Assembly: GCF_036417845.1 (NCBI RefSeq) | Contig: NC_089984.1 | Span: 31,469,447-31,533,446, forward strand | Origin: Apteryx mantelli | Lineage: Eukaryota; Chordata; Aves; Apterygiformes; Apterygidae | Reading direction: 5' to 3' | Length of the DNA stretch: 64,000 nucleotides | Shown: piece by piece, positions 36,196-49,000 of the stretch | Numbering within the stretch: position 1 is the first letter of the stretch | Layout: every line of letters begins with the position of its first letter | Position numbers and translations under genes: made by a program | The notes under the pieces: generated by a model | Database searches by the model: none | What the model was told of the DNA's origin: nothing | The model's input: only the letters and a program-made list of their open reading frames with translations

Positions 36196-36480
36196 CTCAC
36201 ACAGAATCACAGAATGGTCAAGGTTGGAAGGGACCTCTGGAGATCATCTAGTCCAACCCCCTGCTTGAGCAGCGTCACCTAGAGCACGTTGCACAGGATC
36301 GCATCCAGGCGCGTTTTGAATATCTCCAGAGAAGGAGACTCCACAACCTCCCTGGGCAACCTGTTCCAGTGCTCTGTCACCCTCACAGTGAAAAAGTTTT
36401 TCCTCATGTTCAGATGGAAGCGTCTGTGTTTCAGTTTGTGCCCGCTGCCTCTTGTCCTGTCGCTGGGCAGTGAAGTATGA
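36196..36480 (-). mobile_element. CR1 LINE, 5'-truncated 3' end (minus)
   Basis: The plus strand opens with CACAGAATCACAGAATGG, the reverse complement of the CR1 terminal ATTCTGTG repeats, so the element's 3' end is on the left. On the minus strand an uninterrupted frame covers the end of ORF2. It includes [18 protein letters not shown] and [17 protein letters not shown] and then stops at 36279-36281, the canonical CR1 C-terminus. Only about 285 bp remain, the usual outcome of incomplete reverse transcription. The open frame and well-kept tail mark it as one of the younger repeats here. Confidence 0.93.
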
Positions 36481-37059
36481 TCCTCAAAGTGAAGGATGAT
36501 CCAGGACAACTCTAAGCCTTGGTGACCAGTAGCCCCACTAACAAGACAAAGAACCTGTAGCAACAAGTGATTGTGCATACTAAGGAGGAGCTCTGTGTTT
36601 GGTGGAGTCCTACCATATGTTCCTGTGCTTAGCACAGCCCTTCTAGGATTTATCTAGCTATTCCTGGGGGTGATCTGTCTCTCCACTATTCCCTCAAGGA
36701 TGGCAGTTGTCTCAGCCTCTCCACTACACGATTGCCATTCAGGAAATGTTTCACTGCATCTGTTCAGCAATCCTTCAAATTACATTGCTCTAGTGCTCTT
36801 TCTGGGAGAGCCTCCCAAGGAAGGAGTTTTCCCTAGCTCACTTCTCTCCTATTTTGCCTCAGGTTATACCTTCTGGCATCTCTCTACTTGCAGCTTTTGC
36901 AATCCTGGGACTTCCTGATGAACACTGAGATTGAGGGGAGACTAAAGGAAAATAGATCTTGAAGACCAAGAGAGATCACTGGACTCATCTACACTATGTG
37001 CTGCATAGAATTTAATCAGTAGATGTAATCTTCCTTCACTGTGTGCCTGAAAGGATGCA

Positions 37060-37262
37060 GCCTAGCAGCTTGATCACTGGATTGGGACTGGGATGATCTG
37101 AGCTATTTTTAATCCTGGGCCTATGTCTCCCACTAGCCTGGTGGGTGACCTTGTGTAAAGCATCTCACCCCTCTTCCCTTTTACAAAGTGGAGCTAGTAA
37201 CGCTGATCATGTTTTTCTTTGAAATACACTTTGAAATTTGCTGATGAAAGTTTATAGTTACT
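37060..37262 (+). mobile_element. CORE-SINE-like element (plus)
   Basis: CTTGATCACTGGATTGGGACT (tRNA-like head) is followed by GGTGGGTGACCTTGTGTAAAG, then TTTTACAAAGTGGAGCTAGTAACG and ACTTTGAAATTTGCTGATGAAAG. The last piece matches the widespread reptile/bird SINE tail CTTTGAGATCTACTGATGAAAAG. About 200 bp in the right order; one of the clearest of the old SINEs here. Confidence 0.68.
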
Positions 37263-40200
37263 GTCATCTGTTTGCTTAGTATATGCTGCTCACCAGAGTT
37301 TTTTCAGTGAAGCCACAGAGAGCAGGAAATTTGTCATTCTTCTATGTCTGTCTCTTGTGCTGGCAGAACTGTTTTTTTTATTCACCATGATGACTATTGT
37401 CAGCTTATGGCAAAATTCACAAGAGGGAAATGGAAGCCTCCAACAAATACTAATGGCAGGACTCTTGATATGTACAATATAGAAGTAATTTGCATACAGA
37501 ATAGTCACCATTAAACTACAACTTAGTGATTACGTCCTGCCATGCAAGTAAGCCCTCAACTAGGTATGTACTATCTTTGGGACACCATAAGCATTCACAA
37601 TGATTTCCAATGCACTGAGCAGGTCTGTGGCTGCAGGAGCTTACAGCCTGCTCCAGACAGGCATATTTAGAGACAAAAGGCATGCAATATCTGGATGGAT
37701 AATGTCCGCTTAGCAATCTAAATTTTAAAGATGTAGTGAGGCCTTAATTATCAATGAAACTGGGTGCCAAACTCCTCTGGATTTAAGCAGGGGTTAGGTG
37801 CCTACATGTCTCCTGGAATACAAGCCTGAGTCCTTAGCAGACAAAGGATGGGTGTATGTCTTCACTGTTTTAAGGAGGGAAGACAGCATGAGGTAAAAAG
37901 AGAGAGGGTGACTGGAGGTGCGAGGTAAAAGCGAAGATTCAGAGAAGAGGGAATAATGAAGATGCCTAACCTCAGTGTGGAAGAAAACAGGTCGGTATCT
38001 AAAGTGAGACACTGCAGGATCTGAAATATGCAAGAGCAAAATTTGGAAACCAGGCAACTTCTGCACGAGGCCACTCTGCTAGCTGGAAAATACCCAGGAG
38101 ATCTGGCTGTACTTTTGCATGTTATCTCCAGTCACGAGGTATCTTAGTCATAAATCTTGGTCCATGCAGATGCAAAAATCCATCTCAGGACGCAAGCAGT
38201 TAAATTAAACATAAGCTTTTTTGCACTGTTGTCTGCCAGCATCTCACTGCGTATCACTTGCTGATAAAGTCAGGCCTTTATTGCAAAGAAACCAGTAACA
38301 AGGCAGTGAGTCTTTTTTCAGAGTGCAAACAAAAGAGCAAAAAAAGTTTTTCTGGAAATTGCTGAGGAAGATGGATGTTGCAATATAATGGTATGGAAGC
38401 CGTGTAAACTCAAAAAACTTTTAAGAAGTGCACGTGTGTTGTCAAATTGCCTTAACACTGAACTTCTGGAGCTTCCAGCTATATAAGAAGCCCAGTAGTA
38501 GAAACATGTCTTGGTGGGGGAACTCAGATATTTTAAGTTAACTTTTAAGATAAGTTCATGTCTGACCAGCATTCTGACTGTCAGATTTGAGTGGAAACCA
38601 GTCAAAATTCTCTGATGGAAAACTTCTTGCCAGTTAGTTATTTTATTCAAATTTGCTTGTGAAATTTGTAGTCGCTTCTAAAAAGCATGAGTAAAATGTT
38701 GTTTTTCATAGAAGCTTTTAAGCAAGTTTTCATTTTCTTTTGAAAAATGTTTTTTCTTTTTAAAGCTTCTGAGAGGGGTGGGAGGAGGGAAGAACTTTTC
38801 ATGCTTCCCCTTTTCTTTCTGTGAATAGAAACAGACTGCAAGAAGTAGGAAAAAATGAAAGCAATCAGAAAAACTTGTTACCAAATTATTACCATTTTTT
38901 AACATGCAGAGGTTAGTTTTGAATCTTTTTTGTGGGAAAAACAAACTGCCAATGGTGACAAATTTGAAGTGGGAAAAAAAAGAATTTTATTTAAAACTTC
39001 AAAAGCATTTGTTTTAAATTTTTTTTCAAACCAGCTTTATTTTTTACCGAAATTCCACATAAAAGAGGAGTAAATGTGGTGCACAATCTCTAGCTTCTCC
39101 AAGGAGCATGCTCTGAGTTATCAGGAAGCCTGGAGTGCGGGGAGCCCTGAGCAGCCACGAGGGAAGTCTGCTCTGGAAGAAATAGTCACTGTGGAGCCTG
39201 AAATCTGAGCAGTCTGCGGGATGAGGAAGATGCTCTTTGTGGAATCTCCTGCCTGCTGCCCTGTTGCAGTACAGGCTGTGGTTTGTGGCAGTCATGTTTG
39301 GGACACGCCTGGAGCAAGGGGAGCTCTGGAGGTGGAGGGTGTCTCTGGCTACAGCAGGCTGGCTGGCATAAAGGCAATTGTATGCAGAGTCATTATCCTT
39401 GGCTTGATCCGTAGCTAGTTATAAACTGTAGGGCATGTGATTATTAATAAACCTAATACTAAAATTAATTCAAATTATTATTAATCAATTACGCAAGTTA
39501 ATTATTCATTTTTCCTCTTTAAGCGTCCCAAAAAGAACATAATGCTGGTCACATATAAAAGGGATAAAAGGACATCGGTCCTAGTTCTAACTTCTCTGTT
39601 TTCTTTACAGATCCACCACCTCTCTAGCCTTTGCTGATGCCTGCCAGCAAGCCGTGGTGATGCATGCTTATAGCAGCCTACCCCTTGGTAGGCAGAAGAC
39701 AGCTGGATGCCTGAAGTTGCCATTTTGTATTAGCTGTAGGCTGTAATTCTCTGCCTTTCAACATGTGAGTAGCTTTCTTTGGTTCCTGTTATTTTCCCTT
39801 TCCCTCCTTCCTAGGGAGGTGGAACATCCTCCTAAGATATACACAGAGTTTCTGAAAATGCTGTTATAGAAACAGTTGCTATGGTGGAAAATCACTGTGC
39901 CCAGCATCCCTGCCCTGCTGCTGCTAGAATCTGCCTCCCCTGTTACCACAGGCACTGGGAGCTGTGGGCAGAGCATCTGCCATGGAGGTGCAAAGCTCCC
40001 CACGTCCTCTGCCTCTTTGCATATGCTCGCTGGGTCTGCCTAATCGTTCTGATTGTACTCCATGCGTCACTCTGCGGCTGCAGAGTCTGCTTCTCTCACC
40101 ACAAACCTTCCTGACGATATTGAAGTTGGCTCAGAAACCAGTCTACAAGAGTTTGATATTAAAGAGTGGGGATTTTTCTTTGGATGCCTGAGCATTTGTA

Positions 40201-42414
40201 TCTCTTTCTGGTTTGACCAAGTGGCTTAACTCTTGTTCTACACTGTCTGGTATCAGATGCATGGGCTAATGAAAAGCAGAGTGAGATGAGGTTTGCAGTA
40301 TGCAGTGATTTTTCCCACCAGCACACTGACTTGCTGTGTCATGTGCCATGCTAGTATGAAGCTCTTTAAGCATGGATGTGTGGGACTGGGCCCACAGGCA
40401 GCATGCACTGCATCTGTTACCTTTTTGCTCCTGCTATGCACACAATATAAAGCTGCATTTACCCTCCAGCTCTGTTAAGACAGTCCTGGTTTGGTGACTG
40501 AAAATGATTTGTTTCTCTTCCTTTGTATTGTACTCTTTGTATTGTATGCTTAGGATGAAAACATATTTTCTAGGAGGAGATCTCTGTACCACTTCTAACA
40601 CGACAGAGTCCTGGATGTGGCTGCAGTCTGTAAGTGTTATTACAGTACCTCTGCAAGCAGATCTTGCCAGATCTACTAACCAAATCTTGTGGGTGTATTT
40701 GTATCACAAGGAGATTCTCCCTCTTTCCTCTCATAACTTGGTTACCTGTTTCCCAAAGCCAACACTGACATCAAGTATGTGTATCCAGCCACGCAGGCAA
40801 TGGCCCCTTCTCTAAGCTGAGCTATTCCTGTCTGAAAAGAGTGGAGAATTTTGTGACTTACCCTGGAGCCCTGCAGTGTAGCTGGCAGCAATAAGGAAAG
40901 CTACAACAGTGAATGAAGGAAGGTCTTTTCTACAACTTTGGTACTTCAGGATGCACTCACAACGGAGCTTTTGTTTGCTGCTGTTGTACTTTTTAAGTAA
41001 CTGGAAATCCAGGGAGTGTGTGCGAGTGAAGCCGCTTTGGTACGTTGGATGTTTATCCACCCAGGAGGATGTGGTCTGCTCAGGGCGGACCATTTCCTTC
41101 TCTGCCTAGAGCAGAGCAAGGACTATCTGAGTATGCAAAAGGTAAAGAGTGATCCTTCAGGCCACAAACTTGTTACTCTGGGCTTTTATCTTTGGAAGCA
41201 GGAGTTTCTTTAGCCCTGAGTTTGTGCTGCACTGTAAGACAAAATGGATGAAAAACAGTCTAGGGAAAAGATGGAGGCCTTCTTGGTTTTGCACTGATGT
41301 TGCTCTCTTGATATCTTTGGCTTTTTTTCCTGAGATTTGCCATTTCTATGAAAGCAGATAAGGAGGTCTGGGATTTAGCCTGCAGAATCCAGAAGGCTGG
41401 ACTTTGAAGGAAAACATATCACCACCCTTCATGTATATAATCGGACAAAGCTGAGTTTTTCAACTTGCAGCATCACATAATGTTTGATTCTCACCTCTGT
41501 GGCAGTCCATTCATCCACCTAGAGCAGCACAACTTGCTTCGGAGCTTTGGTGGAGGAGGGAATGTGCTCGTGATGTAGCTGATACCGACCTTTAGGGGCA
41601 AAGTAGTGAGTAGATGCAGTAGTGGCTTGATTTCATTTGGCAGTCTCCATGCTCCGGTGATGCCAGTGAAAGGAGATGTGGGGCCAGGCAGCACTCCCAA
41701 ATTCTCTTCTATCTGTGCCCAAATTCATAAGCCCAGTGAGGAATCTCTCTCCCTCACACCTAATGGTTGCACTGAACTGCCGCTGTGGTGAGGCCCCCAT
41801 GTGTCTCTCTAGAAACTCTAGAAAGGTCCCAGCTCTGCAGGATCTGTCCTCGGTGCGTGCTACCCCACCTGTGCTCCTAGCGGGTAGCTCTGCCCCAGAC
41901 CCTTAATGTACTCATGAACATTGAACAATGGAGGCAAGAAAGGACAGCAGCGTTGTTCCAGCACCTTCTTTTTGTCTCAGGGCTGTCCTAACTCTGCAGG
42001 GATTTTTAAAGCTGTACTGTTTTTCTCCTATAAACCTCAGTGCGTGTTTTTCTATTTGCAGGGGTTTGGATTTGCTAAACCAGTTCCCTTGCTTGTGGGC
42101 ATGCCTTTTTATGTTTGAAACACGAGTTGCAGGATAAATACCCAATTTATTTCAGAAACTTTGTTAACCACGCTGCAGGTGAAGGATGTGCTGTGAAGCT
42201 GGTATAGGGTCAATGCAGTGAATGGCATTTCCCCTTTCATAATCAGCCAAACAAAAAGTTTATGTTTAATGCATATGGAAGTAAGAAAGTACGAATGGAG
42301 CTTGAGGGCTGCTTTCTGTTGATTCACCTACTTAAGCCTTTATTTTTTCTTGTTTGCCTTTCCTGTAATTACATACATTCTTCCTGCCTTTACACGTGTT
42401 AGATGTGTCTCGAT

Positions 42415-42525
42415 AGATTCAGGTGCTGGGTGTAAATTTGAGTAACTGCCTTGATTTTAGTGGAGCTGGTTTTTGGGGATAACTGTGTTGCAGCTCATGG
42501 AGTTACAGTGATGTAAGCCAGAAAT
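42415..42525. repeat. Possible second copy of the ancient palindromic repeat
   Basis: AGGTGCTGGGTGTAAATTTG, TGCCTTGATTTTAGTGGAGC and GGAGTTACAGTGATGTAAG share the GCTGGTGTAAAT, GATTTCAGTGGAGCTA and TGGTGTAA pattern seen at 34.4 kb. It is more diverged, so the assignment is weak. Confidence 0.35.
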
Positions 42526-42999
42526 GAATCAAGGAACAGTCTCCCAGGAAGAGTCTGGCTGCATTGCCTTTCCTGTAGTGTTGGCTTGGAGTTTCTCTCT
42601 TTCACCCCTATACTGCAGGGATCAGAGCCCGACTCTTGCTGCCTCTTACCTACGGCTGCTCCCAGGCCGTGGGAGGGGAAAAAGGGAAGAGAGGTACATC
42701 CTGGAAAAACAGTGCAACTCTCTCCAGTGTTGAACTTGGAATCTTTTAGCCATGTTTCTAATGTGACTTTCAATATGGTCACAGCCAGTCATGTTAGAGG
42801 TGAACCCATGCCCTGCTTATTACACATGCTTGAGTTCAGAAGTGACAGATCTTCCCGGTAGCTTCCAGCAGTAGCAAACACAGAATAACAAAGGACTTAG
42901 GAATGGATGAATAGGATTGGGGAATGCTGTTATCATGGCATGGGGCAGGAGTATTTGATGTCATGCTGGTCGCTAATTCATCTGCGAAGCCTCAAACAT

Positions 43000-43640
43000 T
43001 GATCTGTGTGGTTTAAATACATATTGAAGATGTTTTCTGTACTCTGCTACTTGAAATTCTCTCTCATGGTGCAAGGCATTCAGAGCAAATCATTTCCCGT
43101 TTCCCATTTGCAAGGGGATGCATGCCATTTAGTTCGTAATTGGAACGCAGCATGCTGCATGTGTCTTTGCAAGATCATGAAAAGTGGCTCATTTTGTAAA
43201 TCGCACAAGTATTTGTCACCTTTGTTTTAAAATGGGAGCTATAAGTTTTATGGAGCATGTGAAATATATATATTAGTTCTCTCACACAGATGAATCAGTC
43301 GTATTCTGATCTGGCATGGGCTTTATGACCCTGCTAAGGTTACATTCTATGCTAAATTTCGTCTGTTGCTCCTATATTTAGATCTTAGGTTTAATTTTTT
43401 TAAAGAGACAAGAACATTGAAAAAATAGATGTATAAAAGGGACTGTGCTTCTACGTGTTATTCATAAGCCAGGAGATTCAATGAGCTATGCCAATTTGGC
43501 ATGTTGAAGCTGCTTGACAGTCCATTTCTTATTAAATATGGTGCATTTAAAAACGTCGATTTTACACAACTGCAGATCTGTTTGATTAATGTGTTTTCTA
43601 GGGAGTTTTTAAATACTTGAATTGGTTCAGAAAAGTCCAC
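43000..43640. promoter_or_regulatory. Candidate conserved non-coding element
   Basis: A 600-bp non-repetitive block with dense TF-like motifs: GATGCATGCC, GTTCGTAATTGG, CCTTTGTTTT (SOX/TCF-like), TTGATTAATG and a TTATTAAATATGG stretch, plus isolated CpGs kept in AT-rich context (TTCGTCTG, AACGTCGATT). Retained CpGs and lack of repeat signature are why it is flagged. Conservation is not testable here. Confidence 0.3.
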
Positions 43641-45379
43641 TAATGCTTAATGGGGCATGACAGTGGCCTCAGCCTACCTGTGATGGGGAATATCATCTGC
43701 TGGGGGAGACAGAAAGGGTTATGTTCCTAATATTATGGGGGATAAAATGCAAACGAATTAATGGAACAGATTTCCTTCACACTTCTGGAAATGCAATTTT
43801 TTTTCAGGTCAGCAAACATTATGAAAACCTTGTCATCTCTGCTTCTGAAGAAACATGTGCCTTTCTCTCAGAGTGAGAAATAAACCTGTTGTATTTTTTG
43901 TTGTATTTTTTTTTCTTCTCTTTCTTCTCTTACTTTTTTCCCTTGAATATGAGGGAAAAAAAAGATTTGTTGGTGTAGGGACTGGGGGAAGGAAATGGGG
44001 GCAGTTTTTCAAATGATGTGACTTAACATGACAGGAGTTAATCAGAGTTCATGTGCCAAGCCAGCATTAGTCAAAAAAGTGCTGCTGCTCTTTCTGGGAG
44101 AATAAACATCTTTGTGCAGTTCAGCTGTCTTTGCATTTTGGAGGGAGAGAAGAAGGGTTCAAAAAATGCTGTAGGATTCCTGTGTGCCTATAATTTGTAA
44201 TATACATGGCATCTGTAGAGCAAAGAGGACTGCAAAGTGCAGTGCAGAGAGAAATACTGTTACAGAGTGGAAGTGGGGTTATCTGAAGCACCTAATTTTG
44301 CTCTTGGTGCTGTCTGTGAAAATTTTTACTGTGGCTCAAAGAAAGTGAATTTAGGGCACTGCCAAGAGCTGTTGAAAACCCCATCATGGGCTAAGATCCC
44401 TTTTCCGAGGTTAACTCAAAAGGAGCTTTGCCATTTTTTGATGGAGGATTGAGACCAATGAGAGAATGGGAAAGAAGAGTAAATTTGGAATTTACTCAGA
44501 CTAGTTAATGGGTAGTAAGATTGGGAGAGCACTTGTAGAGGAAAGAAGCTCTATTATCAGTCCATTGGACTGAGTGGTACTAAACTGAGGGGTGGGCTGG
44601 TTTGCAGGACTGAGGTGCATGTTGGCTGGAGCAAGTGCAAGGATGACAAGCGAATGGACCTGGGGCTTAATTCACTTTTATTGTGCAGACTGAGTAGATG
44701 GTCGGTGGGACCTTATTCTCTAGTGGATTTGTTGGCCTGCTTAAAGCATAGCTCTATGCTCATTCCTCTGGGATTCACTGGTGTTATTTCAGTATCATTA
44801 TATATCAGTGAGGAACAAACATGACTGGATGATACAATCTGTCCTCTAACATTAGAGCCTCCAGAGCTGGATTGTGTTATGTGGCAGCTAGGTTTATATT
44901 ATATCTAAATAAAATATTGTCAGCCTCCTGCTCTGCCATTCCAGTACCTTTTCTAACATTCCAGGACAATTTCCCTCCTGTTCCTATCTTGTCGTCTTTG
45001 TCAACAACAGCCAGATCTTCACAAGAGATAGTCTCTCAGCAGGCCTGGTTTACACGTAAACCAGTTTCCTATGCATTTCTAGGTATGTCATAGATTAACT
45101 GTAATTTATGTCCATATTAAGGAGGCTTTACAGTGGATTGAAGAAGCTTTAGTATATGGGAGAATCAGGCACACTGATGGCTGGGCTTCTGTTTTTCCAA
45201 ATATGGAAAATGCAGAGGATTTTCTAAGCCAGGAGCCCAAGGAGTGGTGAAACCTGTTCAGGAAATGCATCTCTTCACACTCAAAGCATGAGTCAAGAAT
45301 TCCTCCACACTCCACTTGGGTTGGAAACAAGCTGTTGTACGTCATTTTTCTCCATGATACAAACCAGGTCATTCATCTC
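43641..45379. other. Gene-free intergenic stretch
   Basis: T-rich tract at about 43.89-43.94 kb; otherwise nothing recognised on either strand. Confidence 0.6.
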
Positions 45380-46060
45380 TTCACTTATCAATTAAAGAGT
45401 TGCTTCAGAGCAACTAGTCTCATTAAATCTGGAGACTCAATGCCCTATCTATCATAAATGGTTTAAGATTAACATGGAGGAGGCTAGCTTTCTTTTAGTA
45501 CCTTGCAATTTGATTTAGCCTGGATATTATTTCCCAATGGAGAAGGGAGTTGTTTACCTTGGAAATATCATAAGTGATGCAATATTGAGAATCAATCAGT
45601 CTTTGCCTTGACGCTTATGCGCAGACATCATGAGATGGAGGGATAATTACAAAATGCAACATTCAGGTGGAGTTGCTTGGAAAAGTGGTTTGATTAAACC
45701 TCGGCAACTAATGAAGGATGAATCCAGACAGAGCGGTAGTAGACATCCCAGCTTTTGTCTTTGAAAAATGTTGTCTCGTTCAGAGAAATTAGAGTGTATA
45801 AAATGATACTACCTTTGTCAACATAAAAGCCTTATGTGCCTGACTGAGTTCCCTCTGTTGCCAGTGTTAATTAAAAGCCCATCCTTTGACTCAGAGAATT
45901 TCTGTGAAGTGGTGCAACTTGGAACAGGCTTTGGTTCCAAGTTTATTCCATTCTCATTTGCTTACTTTGATGACCAATATAAATCTATGAGGGCAAAGAT
46001 TAAATTTGTGTTCTCTTTAATGGGATCACTCATGCAAAGGCTTTGGGATTAGATCTTAAA
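45380..46060. promoter_or_regulatory. Candidate conserved non-coding element
   Basis: A non-repetitive block with ATCAATTAAAG, GGATAATTACAAAATGC, GTGTTAATTAAAAGC, TGACTCAGAG (AP-1-like) and GGTTTGATTAAACC (palindromic homeodomain/HNF1-like) motifs. The texture suits an enhancer; evidence is motif density only. Confidence 0.3.
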
Positions 46061-49000
46061 TTGGCACCTTTTAAATCTCTGATACAGTTACAGACTCAGT
46101 GAGCTGTGTAGAGCCCTCACCTTTCTTATGGCTAGAACTAGCTGGAAATTACTTTTCTCTTGACTTCTGTGAAAATCTCAGTCCTCTGTCAAAATACGTA
46201 TTCTACCAAGCATTTAGTCCTTTCCCCAGAAAGAGAGCAAAACACCAAACAACAAATATATTAATTAGTTTGACTAAAATTATTCAGCTTTTGAATATTT
46301 CATTTACTAGTGGGGGAAAAAAAACACAACACAGACAAACCAAAAACTGTTGGGGAAAAAATCAGAAAAAGCCTTGAGGAGGAGAAGGAAGAGGAGAGAA
46401 GGACCAGATAGACTTTTTATGGTTCTTCTTCTAATGGACTGCTTCAGACTCTGGTCTCAGGGATTTGCATACGTAGGCTTCAAGGCAGCTTGCATTTTTG
46501 AATGTGTTGTCTCTGGAAGAATGCTTAAGGGCCATCCTCTGTGAACAAGGGCTGACAAAGGACTGGAGGTGGGTTTGTGTGACAGGGAAGAAAGGTTATA
46601 CTGCCATGGCCTTGCAAGCAATGTTAAATAAGTGGTGGTGAAATTACTTGATTTTTACACTGTTTCCCGGGTTTTTGAATTTTCTGTGTCTCAAGAGTTG
46701 GGTTGCAGCTTGTATCTGACTGTGGTCCGAAATAAATGCACTCTTCTGTACATTCATGCCAGGGCAAAATGTTTCAAAGTCTATCAGGTGGGCTCCGTGA
46801 GTGCTGCTGGAGACAGGATGAAGCCAGTGCAGGCTTTCTGGAGGAAGGCTGAATGGGCCTCACTGTTTCAGGGAGACTTTTCTATAGGATTTTGAGTAAA
46901 GCATCACTGGAGTCAGGATATGAAGTAGAGCAAGCTGTATGATTATTTCCCCGTGGGCAGCTGTTTCTGACTGGGAGCCCAATATCCTAAGGATATCTGT
47001 GGGACTGTTTTTCTGCAGTCCTGCATTTTGTGCAGTGAAGTGAGAGCCAAATGTTAGAAAAGTGCCTATTTGTATCCACGTGCTGCTGATGTAAACTACT
47101 ACTAAGGTGTAGTGAAATCACACTCCTTGTCACTATTCAGAGCTTCCAGCTGACTCCACTAGTGTAACAAGGGTACTGCCTTACATTGATACCTTATTTT
47201 GTGCCTGCACTGGCGAGGGAAACCTGATATAGAGACCGCAATTCAGACCACTGGGATATTTATTTGCCTTAACTGTTGTTGATTTAAACGGTGGTGCTTA
47301 GACCTTTAAAAAAGATCTTCAGCAACTTCCACGATGAGACCCTTTTATTAGTGGGCATATTGTAAAGATTTAGGCTTTAATCTTGCATCTGTTGGGAAAT
47401 ATTGGCAAGGAATTGCTGATCATACTTTCCCTGAGTACACCTTGTAATTGGTTGTTATGCAAAACGATATTAATGCTGGTCCTGCAGACATCTATGTCCT
47501 TCAGTCTCAGCAAGGACAGATCAATGCACCAGGCAAGATGAGGAGCGTTGTAGAATACGGGGTAAGTAAATTTGCAGGCCTAAGAATGAATGAGACTCAT
47601 CTTCTGAGGCAGTAGAATTGGGGAAGGGAGTATATCAATAAGGAAAAACTTGCCTTTGAGATCAAGTACAGTCCAGGTCACAAATAGGTAAATTTTAAAC
47701 CTCCGCTTGAGGCAATGAGTGAAATGAATAAAAGGTGTTAGCATCATACAGAAAACCAGCCCATGCCTCTGCCAGAAAGCAGAGCAGCATCAAGGAGTCT
47801 GGCTTTTTAGTTCACTTTGCTATTGATACTACCTCAGTTGCCTTGCTGAGCCTGCTCTAGCCGTATATGCTTTAAATCATTCTGAAAATCAATGTATTTG
47901 ATTTTCCCCTTCAAGAGTGGTATATTGTTTGCAAAGACCTCTGGGATCTGCTGGAAGGAGGGAGTAAGGATGTCATTCTTGTGTTTTGCTGGTTCCTGTC
48001 ATGTCAGGGCATATACGGAACAGGTGGGGATGCTAACCCACGCTTTCATTCGGGAGGTATTTGTACAGTGATGAAGGAGGCAGAGGAGCAGGCCCTGAGA
48101 AATCCTCACTCTCTGATCTTCTGCTGGGTCTGCACAGAAGGTACTGGAGAATATCTGTTCTCTCCAGGGTTGTAAAGCACACCATCAAAATACATCAAAA
48201 CAGGCCTCTTAGAAGAATTGTGAAATAAAAAAATTAATAAAGCCAGGCTTTTATTCCTCAAAAGAAAACTGCTATCACATTGCAAATGATAAGCCTGCAA
48301 GAAAACACACCACTTGAGGGCTACTGTATGGGTTTAACTGGAAAGAGGACAACTAGCAGCAGCATCCAAGCTCTGCTCTGTAAGATGGTTGATAATAATC
48401 ACATCTCTATGCCAATCATAAAGAGTGGAAACTAGGAAAAGAAGGAAGAAGCTGACAGTCAGCAATTGTCCTTACATCCGAGTTCTCTTGGACACGTGCT
48501 TTCTGATGGGAACTTCTAATGCATCCAGATCAGTTGCTGCTGCTGAGACTGTTAGGGACTGTTATTGCTCTGATACTCAAGGACAGTGACTAGGTCGGGT
48601 CTCATAGTATGAAGACTGTAAAGAAATGCAGCAAATAATGACATCCTCCAAAATCTTTTATGAAGAGGTTAAAACAAAACTAGCTTCCTCTCCCAGATTT
48701 ATGTGACACTGTTGATGTTAAAGAAAGAAGGAAAAGCTAGAAAATGGGCTAGAAAATGTTGTGGCCTACTCCATTCTTTATTCAAACACTTGCACAAATA
48801 CATCAAGTGCTGTTTTTGGCTACAGTCTGGTAAATGAGCAAACACTTAATCTAAGTGTGTGCTTACAGTTGCTTGACTAGAAGATGGTTTGACCAAAGGC
48901 TTTATTTAATTGCATGGCAGACAGTCTTGGGAGCTCCCTGGCCATGTGTGTGTGATGTGGACATACTGTGCAGTTCTGGACGGTGATGGCAGAGGGGATG

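Larger units (their letters stand above)
36481..42999. other. Intergenic stretch, mostly featureless
   Basis: Holds the CORE-SINE at 37.06-37.26 kb and the possible palindromic repeat at 42.4-42.5 kb. Around 38.7-39.05 kb the DNA is rich in short A and T runs. Near 39.42-39.50 kb is a run of TTAATAA/ATTAATTC motifs. No gene is recognised. Confidence 0.55.

Noticed and set aside
36279-36635. 118-codon minus-strand open frame taken as a host gene
   Set aside because: Its C-terminal half is the CR1 ORF2 end and the upstream part is non-element flanking sequence, so it is a transposon remnant, not a host gene.
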